From: Herpetosiphonaceae bacterium
Lineage (GTDB): Bacteria > Chloroflexota > Chloroflexia > Chloroflexales > Herpetosiphonaceae
Length of the DNA: 64,000 bases
NCBI GenBank assembly: GCA_026003835.1
Contig: BPHZ01000001.1
Location: 1,062,001-1,126,000 of the forward strand
Reading direction: 5' to 3'
Shown: one piece after another, positions 56,952 to 64,000 of the stretch
Numbering within the stretch: the first letter of the stretch is position 1
How the letters are laid out: every line of letters begins with the position of its first letter
The notes under the pieces: generated by a model
What the model was told of the DNA's origin: nothing
What the model saw: the letters and a program-made list of their open reading frames with translations, nothing else
Database searches by the model: none
Position numbers and translations under genes: made by a program

Positions 56952-59523
56952 CTACAAGCGCGGATCGACCGGCTCGCTCTCCAGCGCCAGCACGCCGAAT
57001 ACACACTCGTGGACCAGACGCAGAGGCTCGTGCCGCACGAAGCGCTCAAGCCCTTCGATGCCCAACGCAAACTCTCGCAGGGCCAGCGAACGTTTAGCCC
57101 CAAGCCCTCGCGCCCGCAGCCGCTCAAGGTTCACCGGCGCTGTGTATTCGGGTCCGTAGATGATGCGCAGGTACTCCGGCCCACGACACTTGATCGCCGG
57201 CTGGATCAGTCCCCGCTGCCCTGTCGCCACGAAATCGAGCGGCTTGACGACCATTCCTTCACCGCCCCCGCTGGTGAGTTCCTCCCACCAGCGAATGGCC
57301 TCGGCCTCGCTTGCGGGGTCAGCCAGATCGACGATCCTGTAGGGTGTTGCGACGAGCAGCGGGCTTGCATCGCTTCGACAGAGCTGCGCGAGCGTCTCCA
57401 TATGCCAGAGATGCGTCCTGTCAACGTGGACTGCGCCCTCAGTCGCGAGCAGGTGAAATGGCGCCAGCCGCAGGTCTGCGAGCGATGCGACGGGCCAGCA
57501 GTAGCGGCGATAGGCTGCAATGTAGCGCTCGACCATCTCCTGTCGGCTCCGTACGCTCTCCAGCAGAGTCTCCCACCATAGCGCCATGGTTTTGCGCCAG
57601 CGCCAGCACGTCTATGGCATCGCTCAGCGCTGCCCGTGCTGCGGAGCCGACAGCTGCATACTGCTGACGCAAAAGTTCCTGCGCCTTCACCGACCAGGGC
57701 ATCAGCTCGCAGTCCAGACAGGCCCAATCTGTTTGCAGCGCTTCCCATAGGCCCGAGCGCTCAAAGGCTTGCGCGATGGTTGCCAGGAATTGCTGTTCCA
57801 GCGCTGTATCATCGAAAAAGCGGCGGCCTGTGCGGCTGTAGCAGATCCCCAGGGCAGTCTCTGCCACGCCAAAACGCCTCCGTCCAACATCTTTATCACG
57901 GCAGACGACAACGACCGCCCGCGAGCCCATGTGTTTCTCCTCGCAGATGACTTGTGCGATGCCCTGGCTCCGGAAGTAGTTGAAGGCTTCCGCGGGATGT
58001 TCCAGCAACCCCGGCTGGCGCGTCGTCTCCGAGGGTGACATCGTCGGTGGGAGGTAAATCAGCCATTGAGGGTTGATCGCAAAGCGGCTCATCACTTCCA
58101 GGGCTGCCATCGCCTGTTCCTCATGAATCGTGACCGTTTGGTATAGTCGCGTGGTGATCCGCCGCTTGCCCAGAACATCGTCAATACGGAGCAGATCGTC
58201 ATGCTGCTGCTGTGCGCTAAGCGTCGATGTCGTCTCTGGTGTTCGCAGGAAGGGGCGCACCGGCTCCGCATAAGCTCGGGCGGCGGGAACTGATACAAGC
58301 GCTCGCTCTGGGTAGCGCAGCGCTGTCAGCCGGCCGCCAAATACGCAGCCCGTATCAATATTAATGGTGTTGTTCAACCACTCCGGCTCCGGAACAGGCG
58401 TGTGGCCGTAGACCACGGTAGCTCTACCCCGGTACTCCGCCGCCCAGTTATAGCGGATCGGTAGCCCAAACTCATCGGTTTCGCCGCTCGTCTCACCATA
58501 GAGCGCGAAGTCGCGCACTTTGCCCGATGCGCGCCCCTGGAGCTCTTCCTTCAGGCCGGCGTGGGCGACGACCAGCCGCCCCTCGTCCAGCACATAGTGA
58601 CTGACCAGGCCGTCGAGGAAGGTGACTACCCTGTTTTTAAACTCGGCGGGCTCACGATCCAGCTGCTCAAGGGACTCGGCCAGGCCATGGGTGATCTGAA
58701 CATCGCGGCCGTGGAGCTTGCGCAGGAGCTTCATGTCGTGGTTCCCCGGTACGCAGAGCGCCACTCCGTCTGCGACCATGCTCATAACCAGTCGCAGTAC
58801 GCCCGGCGTGTCGGGGCCGCGATCCATCAGATCGCCAAGGAATATCGCCTTGCGTCCTGCCGGGGGACGGACAACATAGCCGTAGGGCGATGTCTCGCTC
58901 TCCTCGATCTGATAGCCGAGTTTTGTGAGCAGCGCCCGCAGCTCTTCCGAGCAGCCATGGATATCGCCGATGATATCGAAGGGGCCGTGATCGTGCTTGC
59001 GATTGTTCCAGAGGCGCTGCCGCTCGATTGTTACAGCGGCAATTTCATCCGGCGAGGAGAGGACAAAGACGTGGCGAAAGCCCTCGCGTTCGAGGTCGCG
59101 CAGCGAGCGTTTCAGCTGCTGGCACTGACGGCGAATGACATGCGGTCCCAGGTTCCGATCCGGCCGGGCCCGATTGCGCTCATGGCAGAGCCGCTCTGGT
59201 AGGTCGAGCACTATCGCCACCGGCAGGCAGTGATATTGCCGGGCCAATGCGATAAGCGGCTTGCGCGCCTCAGTCTGAACGTTGGTCGCGTCTATCACGG
59301 TAAGATGGCCGCGAGCCAGGCGCTTGGCGGCGATGAAATGCAGCACGTCAAAGGCATCCTTCGTGGCCGCCTGGTTGTTCTCGTCGTCCGAGACCAGCGC
59401 GCGACAGGTATCGGAGGAGAGGACCTCTGTGGACTTGAAATGGGCGCGCGCAAATGTCGACTTGCCTGAACCTGAGGCGCCGATGAGGACAACCAGAGCG
59501 AGTTCAGGAATACTGATCTTCAT
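56952..59523 (-). CDS. pnkp: Bacterial polynucleotide kinase-phosphatase-ligase (one frameshift)
   Basis: Three domains are visible. The N-terminal kinase has the P-loop LIGASGSGKSTFARAHF (residues 14-30). The metallophosphoesterase has DIIGDIHGCSEEL, FLGDLMDRGPDT, VPGNHDMKLL, VAHAGLK and VYGHTP. The C-terminal nucleotidyltransferase/ligase has motif I EEKHMGSRAVVVV (Lys530). The frame breaks near 57590, where one extra base separates LALAQN from MALWWETLLESV; the tail then carries GGEGMVVKPLDFV (motif V-like). Joined length is ~856 residues, normal for bacterial Pnkp. It heals and seals broken RNA with Hen1. ATG 59523 overlaps the hen1 stop (ATGA). Confidence 0.92.
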
Positions 59524-60938
59524 GCCGGATCTCTCCTCTGTACCTGAAAGATAGCCATCTGTGAGGGCGCGCCGACAACCGGATCCTCCGGGCCAATCGG
59601 TTGAAATGTCACGGTGTAGCCAAAACGATCGCACACGGCGCGCGCCCACTGCTCAAACTCGCTCCGTGTCCACTCGAAACGGTGATCTTTGTGACGAAAC
59701 CGACCCGCCGGCAGAGTCTCCCAGCGAACGTTGTACTCGCGGTTTGGTGTGGTCACAACCACAGTCCCCGGCCGGGCCTGTTCAAAGACAACACGTTCAA
59801 AAGCGGCCAGACGAGATGTGTCGAGGTGCTCGATCACTTCCACGATCGCGGCGGCATCGTAGCCGGCCAGCCGCTGGTCGGCATAGATCAACGACCCCTG
59901 AATGAGCTTCAGCCGCCTCTGATCGCGGGCGGGCAAGCGATCAAGACGCAGGCGCTCGCGGGCCCGTTCGATCGCCCGGTACGAAACATCCATCCCCAGA
60001 ATCGACTCAAATGAGCGGTCGGCCAGCAGCAGCTTGAGTAGCCGCCCCTCGCCGCAGCCAAGGTCGAGCACCCTGGTCGCGCCGCTCTGCTTGATTGCCT
60101 CCAGCACAGCCTGTAGCCGCAGCTCGTGAAGGCTGATCCGCTCCTCCAGCGCCTCCTCCTCGCGCGCATGCTCTTCTTCAGAGCGATCCGGATCCGGCAG
60201 TTCGTCGCGCACGAGCTGCGCGAGCGCCGCACGCGTCAGCCGGCGCTGGTAGCGCAGGTAGCGCTTGGTGATCAGCTCGCGCTCAGGGTGCCTCGCCAGC
60301 CAGGCGGAGCCGTGCCGGAGGAGCTTTTCAACCTCTTCTTCGCCGACCCAGTAGTGCTTCTCGTTATCCAGAACCGGGATCAGGACATAGAGATGCGAGA
60401 GCAGATCGCGCAGCCGGATCGTCGCAGCTAATCCGAGGGTGAAGTACCAGCTCTCGCCCCACGCCGGGAATTGTTCGTCGAGCGGGTGTTGCTGTGCCTC
60501 GACGATGTAGCCGAGCGGCTCGAAGAGGCGGCGCAACAGCGTCTCGCCACCATGACACTGCACGACGGATAGATGCGCATGCAGGGGAAGCGGCTGCTCG
60601 ACCAGCTCCGGCCGCTCCTTGCTTCGCCCGCCCAGCGCGCTGCCAAACACATGGCCGATCGCCACGCTCATAAATGACGAGACGACATAAGGACGATCGT
60701 TGACATACTGTTCGAGCGCAAAGCTGCTGCTCTGCAAGCCATGACGCCCACGCACCAGCCCAATCGGATCGACCTCCAGAAGGAGAGCCGCGGTGCAGCG
60801 CTCATCCCCTGCCTCCGGGTAGAAGACGTGAGCCTGCCCAAAGCTCATCGAGAAGGATTGGACCCGCGCAGGATGTTTGTGCAGAAGATAGCCCAGATCT
60901 GTCGCTGGAACGTGTGTTGTTGTGATGGTGAGCAGCAT
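59520..60938 (-). CDS. hen1: Bacterial Hen1 3'-terminal RNA ribose 2'-O-methyltransferase
   Basis: About 472 residues. The N-terminal half is the bacterial Hen1-specific domain (Hen1_L; VQSFSMSFGQAHVFYPEA), which contacts Pnkp and is needed for ligase activity. The C-terminal half is the methyltransferase with VLDLGCGEGRLLKLLL, the divalent-metal motif AIVEVIEHLDTSRL and the later histidines in RFRHKDHRFEW. Methylation of the cleaved 3' end protects repaired RNA from being cut again by ribotoxins. ATG 60938 is chosen, with GAGAGGGA upstream; ATG 60944 is alternative. hen1 leads the hen1-pnkp operon. Confidence 0.95.
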   Translation of the reverse strand: MLLTITTTHVPATDLGYLLHKHPARVQSFSMSFGQAHVFYPEAGDERCTAALLLEVDPIGLVRGRHGLQSSSFALEQYVNDRPYVVSSFMSVAIGHVFGSALGGRSKERPELVEQPLPLHAHLSVVQCHGGETLLRRLFEPLGYIVEAQQHPLDEQFPAWGESWYFTLGLAATIRLRDLLSHLYVLIPVLDNEKHYWVGEEEVEKLLRHGSAWLARHPERELITKRYLRYQRRLTRAALAQLVRDELPDPDRSEEEHAREEEALEERISLHELRLQAVLEAIKQSGATRVLDLGCGEGRLLKLLLADRSFESILGMDVSYRAIERARERLRLDRLPARDQRRLKLIQGSLIYADQRLAGYDAAAIVEVIEHLDTSRLAAFERVVFEQARPGTVVVTTPNREYNVRWETLPAGRFRHKDHRFEWTRSEFEQWARAVCDRFGYTVTFQPIGPEDPVVGAPSQMAIFQVQRRDPA

Positions 60939-61097
60939 AAGCATCCCTCTCTCGAAATGATCCCATATCATACTCCAAATCAAGGTTGATCATCGAAAGC
61001 AGCGGCACACGATCCGGCTACCAGCGGGCAACGTTTTCCGGCTGGGGACGTACAACTGAGTGAGAAATCACCCCCTTCAAAGGAAAGGCGAGCACGC

Positions 61098-61301
61098 ATG
61101 TATCAGCCAAATTATGAACAGCCGGATCTCAAGCGCCTCCCAACCTGCCCGCTCTGCGGCGGACAGCATTTTCGCAGGGAGGAAGGACGGCTCGACAGCA
61201 AGTGGGGCTTCACGAGTCACAAGATCATCTTACTCATCTGCCAGCAGTGCCAATACATCCTCCAGTTCTACAACGGTAACTCCATCTGGGATTTTGACTA
61301 A
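61098..61301 (+). CDS. Small zinc-ribbon protein, divergent to hen1
   Basis: 67 residues with two CxxC knuckles: CPLCGGQHFRREEG and LICQQCQYILQFY, the second starting 30 residues after the first. This is a rubredoxin-like or TFIIS-like ribbon found in many small bacterial proteins. RBS AAGGCGAG lies before ATG 61098. It is transcribed away from hen1-pnkp, with 160 bp between. A link to the RNA-repair operon is possible but unproven. The IS element begins 21 bp after its stop, so its terminator may be lost. Confidence 0.75.
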   Translation: MYQPNYEQPDLKRLPTCPLCGGQHFRREEGRLDSKWGFTSHKIILLICQQCQYILQFYNGNSIWDFD

Positions 61302-61328
61302 ATCCATTCGTACGAGCAGCCACATGAG

Positions 61329-62681
61329 TCATCCCGAATTTCCTGGTCCAAGCAGGGGTGACGGACGGTAATCTAACCAGAGGCGGCTGAGGGCCGACCG
61401 CACGCGGTAGAGCGGAGTCGCGGTTTCGCGGCTCCGCTTGCCGGTGCGGTGACACCACCCCCGCAGCAGGGTCTGGCGCACCAGGGCGAGCTGGGGCTTC
61501 AACAGCGTGAGCAAAAACGCATACGCGAGCGCGACGAGCAACAACAGGCGCAGGCGCCGCTCCCAGCTTTGGACGCGTGGGCTCTCCATGGCCAACTCAC
61601 TCTTGGTGTACCGCCAGGCCATTTCAATTTGCCAGCGTCGCGCGTAGGCCAACACGACGCGCCAGGCCGCCTCCGCCGTCTCGATCCGGTCCGCCGTCAG
61701 CAGATACCACGGCTCATGCCCCGCCCCTTGGCGCGCCACGACTAACCAGAGCGGCCGGGCGTGCTCCGGATGCGTGACCTGCAGCGCCACGACGCTCACC
61801 TTGCGCTCCTGGCCTGAGCGGCTATCGCGTAGCAGACGGGCGTCCCAACTCCGTTTGCCCCGCGCGATCTCCCACGCTTTGCGCTCCTCGCCCCATGCGT
61901 CAAGCAGTTTGTTGCCCTTCTTCCAGCGCAGCACAAAGCGGACAGTGGCGTCCAGCAGCCGGCAGAGCCACGCGGCGCTGGCAAAGCCACGGTCAAACAG
62001 ATGGATGACGGCCCGGCCCCACTGGGTGACACACCGCTCAAACAGCGCGCATTCCTCGGTGCGGCGATCCGTCGTGCGTGGGCCGCGCGTGGTCCACCAC
62101 TGCATCGTGGCCAGGGTCGGTGGCCCGGATCGGCCGAGCACGAGCAGGGCCAGCCAGTGCAGGCCGGGCACACAGATGGGGCGGCCGCCGGGCGGGTTGT
62201 AGAAGCCCGGTCTGATGCGTTTGAGGCGCGCGGCTTTACTGGAGCGGACCGCACAGCGGTCCGGGGTGGCGGTGCTTTCGGCCTTTTCGAGCACGCTTTC
62301 ATCCCAGGCCAGGAGAACCTCCTCGCCAGCGGAGACGAGCTGTTGGACGCGCGTGCTGGCCTGGTCCCAAAGCCAGCCGGCAATCACGGCGGAGGTCCAG
62401 CGGGGCGAGCGCAGCAGATTGCTGAGCCGCTTGGTGCCAGCTGGAGCGTGGGCGGGGTCACTGAGGTAGGCGCCTAATTCGCTCAGCAGCAAGCCATGAT
62501 TGCGATGGCGGAAGCACAGGATCGCAGCAATGGTGGCGAGGAAGGTCCGAACGAGCCGAGCATCGATCTGGGCGTCGAGCGTGATGAGCAGCGGGCGCAG
62601 GAAGTGGTGCAACTGGCCAAACAGTGCGCTGGACAGGCGCGGGGGTGATTGCAGGACGCGGGTGTCTGTGGCATCATGCAT
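61329..62681 (-). CDS. DDE transposase, IS4 superfamily
   Basis: 450 residues. The catalytic acids appear as Asp127 (EVLLAWDESVLEK), Asp230 (VIHLFDRGFASAAW) and the Glu in AYARRWQIEMAWRYTKSEL, which also shows the Y-x2-R-x3-E-x6-K pattern typical of IS4 family members. The C-terminus is rich in Arg, as usual for DNA binding. ATG 62681 follows GGAGGTCTTGT, but that RBS sits in a long hairpin. The product cuts and pastes this element in DNA. Assignment to IS4 rather than IS701 is tentative. Confidence 0.9.
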   Translation of the reverse strand: MHDATDTRVLQSPPRLSSALFGQLHHFLRPLLITLDAQIDARLVRTFLATIAAILCFRHRNHGLLLSELGAYLSDPAHAPAGTKRLSNLLRSPRWTSAVIAGWLWDQASTRVQQLVSAGEEVLLAWDESVLEKAESTATPDRCAVRSSKAARLKRIRPGFYNPPGGRPICVPGLHWLALLVLGRSGPPTLATMQWWTTRGPRTTDRRTEECALFERCVTQWGRAVIHLFDRGFASAAWLCRLLDATVRFVLRWKKGNKLLDAWGEERKAWEIARGKRSWDARLLRDSRSGQERKVSVVALQVTHPEHARPLWLVVARQGAGHEPWYLLTADRIETAEAAWRVVLAYARRWQIEMAWRYTKSELAMESPRVQSWERRLRLLLLVALAYAFLLTLLKPQLALVRQTLLRGWCHRTGKRSRETATPLYRVRSALSRLWLDYRPSPLLGPGNSG

Positions 62682-62740
62682 ACAAGACCTCCAAATATAG
62701 ATTTGGCGTGGTAACCAAATGCTATATCTGGAGGTCTTGT
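62682..62740 (-). promoter_or_regulatory. RBS-sequestering hairpin of the transposase mRNA
   Basis: ACAAGACCTCCA-a-ATATAG (62682-62700) and CTATAT-c-TGGAGGTCTTGT (62722-62740) are complementary over 19 positions with one mismatch. The arm next to the start codon carries the only Shine-Dalgarno (minus-strand GGAGGT). Transcripts entering from outside would fold and hide it. Confidence 0.7.
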
Positions 62741-62842
62741 GTGTGTCAATCCCTAAAATCCGGGATGACTCATGTCGTCATGTATCATGCGTACCTGTAC
62801 AGGCATATTGTGGAAAAGCGACAGATGGCGCTGAGTGGTGCT

Positions 62843-63322
62843 TCAGAATGTACAGAACTCTAGCAGGGGTGAGAAATCGACGCCGTAGTCGGTGACGCTA
62901 AAATGCTGTATTGCCATTGAGCGTGGTACGCGGCAGGTAACCCTTAACGCCTCCTGCGACTCGCTGTTGCCGATCTTGCCCCCGTATTTCAACACACAGA
63001 CCTCACCTTCAGGCCCAATCAGCTCGTAGATTGTCGATCCAAGGCTGGCCTGTACGATCTCGCGCTGCCCCTCACAGTGCGCAAAATCAAGCGCTAATGT
63101 ATCTCGTGCCACTAGTGATTGAGGGATCGTCGCCGCCGCTGTGCTATCCCTGGCTATCGGCGACTGTTGCTGCGCCGGCCCCGTTGTCCTACCCACAGCT
63201 GGCGACCGTACAGGTGGAGAGGTGCCGGGAGATGCCTGATCACAGGCGGTAAGGGTCAGGGCTAACCCTAAAATACAAGCTAATCGCAGAAGGCGGGAGA
63301 TGGGAGGAAAGTGCATATGCAT
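62843..63322 (-). CDS. Lipoprotein of unknown function
   Basis: 159 residues with a lipobox: RLACILGLALTLTAC, the Cys at about residue 27 being the lipidated one. A Pro/Ser/Thr-rich linker follows (SPPVRSPAVGRTTGPAQQQS), then a small domain with four cysteines (AHCEGQREIV, EVCVLKY, TCRVPRS, LEFCTF) that could form disulfides. Not recognised beyond this. It would be exported and anchored to the membrane. ATG 63322 has AAAGGG upstream. Confidence 0.8.
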   Translation of the reverse strand: MHMHFPPISRLLRLACILGLALTLTACDQASPGTSPPVRSPAVGRTTGPAQQQSPIARDSTAAATIPQSLVARDTLALDFAHCEGQREIVQASLGSTIYELIGPEGEVCVLKYGGKIGNSESQEALRVTCRVPRSMAIQHFSVTDYGVDFSPLLEFCTF

Positions 63323-63653
63323 AGCCCTTTCTATGCCGGTTGTGGTTAAAATCAGTCGTTATCTTTGTCGGGCTCTGATGCTACTAACAGATGATGAGAA
63401 CATCGTGACGATGACCCACAGATAGGGGCTCAAGACCAGCGTGGTGACGATTCGACTGCGCAGTGCGGCTACTCTACTGTTCAAGGGGTAAAAGCAGAAG
63501 GTTGACATTTCGGCAGATACACACTCGTGGGAAGAGGAAGATAAGGAAGCGAGCCTGTCTTCAGACGCCGTATACAAGCCTCGGCCAGAAGGCGTTTTAA
63601 GGAGCAATAGCAGGCGGCGGATCGGTACCCGCCGCCCACAATCTAGTGGAGAG
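63323..63653. other. Intergenic region without a credible gene
   Basis: About 330 bp between the lipoprotein and HU genes, both on the minus strand. An open frame on the minus strand (63359-63691) overlaps the HU end and has no RBS or recognisable sequence, so it is not called. A few TTGAC-like hexamers occur without matched -10s. Confidence 0.5.
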
Positions 63654-63959
63654 CTAAGAGCCGGCTTCTCTACCAGCCTCCGTAGCACCAACAGCTCGCT
63701 TCAGCGCGCTGCTCGCCGAGAAACCCGGTGTTCGCGTTGCCGCGATGGTCATCGGTTCGCGCGTCTTGGGGTTGATCCCCTGCCGCTCGCGTCGCTGGCG
63801 CATCTCGAACGTGCCGAAGCCGGTTAGCACCACTTTCTCGCCGTTTCGCAGAGCCTCCTCAATCGTCTCCTGCATCGCCTCGATCACTTTAGCCGCATCG
63901 CGCTGCGATACGCCGGCCTTCTCTGCAACTTTCTTGGTGAGCTCCGTCTTGTGCATAGG
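63654..63959 (-). CDS. HU-family DNA-binding protein
   Basis: A 101-residue HU/IHF homologue: MHKTELTKKVAEKAGVSQRD, GEKVVLTGFGTFEMRQRRER, the DNA-intercalating arm region with Pro in GINPKTREPMTI, and a C-terminal helix. It bends and compacts DNA as a dimer. The tail GATEAGREAGS is a short extra. ATG 63959 is chosen because AGGAAA lies just upstream; the longer frame (MKKGN) has no RBS. Confidence 0.95.
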   Translation of the reverse strand, partial: PMHKTELTKKVAEKAGVSQRDAAKVIEAMQETIEEALRNGEKVVLTGFGTFEMRQRRERQGINPKTREPMTIAATRTPGFSASSALKRAVGATEAGREAGS

Positions 63960-64000
63960 ATTTCCTTTCTTCAAAATATCCTGGCACGATGGGATGGAGT

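Larger units (their letters stand above)
61322..62775. mobile_element. Complete IS4-like insertion sequence
   Basis: The 1454-bp element has 20-bp terminal inverted repeats: ACATGAGTCATCCCG-(A)ATTT at 61322-61341 and the same with one change at 62756-62775 in reverse complement. It encodes one DDE transposase on the minus strand, whose stop codon (61329) falls inside the inverted repeat. I could not identify a clear target duplication. The right half before the gene carries a 19-bp hairpin. Confidence 0.9.

Noticed and set aside
61322-62775. Target-site duplication flanking the IS4-like element
   Set aside because: The flanks next to the two inverted repeats (ending GCAGCC; starting CGTCAT) share no direct repeat that I could identify.
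63359-63691. 110-residue minus-strand open frame beside HU
   Set aside because: It overlaps the HU gene's end, has no RBS and no recognisable sequence.

Overview
The window looks like a chromosomal segment of a GC-rich bacterium, most likely a member of the Chloroflexota (class Chloroflexia). I infer this from the gene mix: zinc-ribbon/adenylate-cyclase/AAA/TPR signalling proteins, a DUF4388 protein, a bacterial Hen1/Pnkp RNA-repair pair, hisZ-hisG and an intein-containing gyrB. No rRNA, tRNA or CRISPR array was recognised.

Layout. 0-1.6 kb: the 3' end of an IS200/IS605-type element (tnpB and structured right end) inserted into an MFS transporter gene. 1.7-5.1 kb: gyrB carrying a 496-residue intein. 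5.4-12.9 kb: an unknown acidic protein, an McrB-like AAA ATPase, a DUF4388 protein, Lon protease, a membrane SH3 protein and a cupin. 13-17.7 kb: a UbiB/ABC1 kinase-like protein and two tandem MATE transporters. 17.8-27.1 kb: a zinc-ribbon/cyclase/AAA gene coupled to a TPR gene, a heterodimeric ABC exporter, and a paralogous orphan TPR gene. 27.3-37.8 kb: hisZ-hisG and hisD, PhnP-like hydrolase, glycosyltransferase, histidine phosphatase, SpoU methyltransferase, MoaD/ThiS-like protein, cysK and a CBS protein. 37.8-41.8 kb: SLC13 permease, plsY, a SWIM-finger protein and a GDPD. 41.8-50.1 kb: gltX, rsbS-rsbT, folK, a hybrid kinase with a response regulator, and an MFS/spermidine-synthase fusion. 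Most genes between 42.7 and 48.4 kb are interrupted by one-base indels. 50.2-56.9 kb: a kinase behind a structured leader, HIT protein, prfB with a programmed +1 frameshift coupled to a membrane metallopeptidase, Sir2 and a HAD phosphatase. 56.9-61.3 kb: the hen1-pnkp operon and a divergent zinc-ribbon gene. 61.3-62.8 kb: a complete IS4-like element. 62.8-64 kb: a lipoprotein and HU.

Several neighbours form working units. These are hen1-pnkp (RNA 3'-end protection and repair, ATGA overlap), hisZ-hisG (ATGA overlap), the ABC half-transporters with complementary degenerate ATP sites, rsbS-rsbT, prfB-peptidase (GTGA overlap) and the cyclase/TPR pair (ATGA overlap).

The most interesting structural signals are a predicted H-type pseudoknot leader before the 50.4-kb kinase, an RBS-sequestering hairpin in the IS4-like element, a roughly 120-bp interspersed repeat in three intergenic sites, a TnpB that lacks the usual RuvC-II glutamate, and the RF2 frameshift site. 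The many frameshifts include an essential aminoacyl-tRNA synthetase broken three times, so they most likely reflect a locally poor consensus sequence rather than biology.
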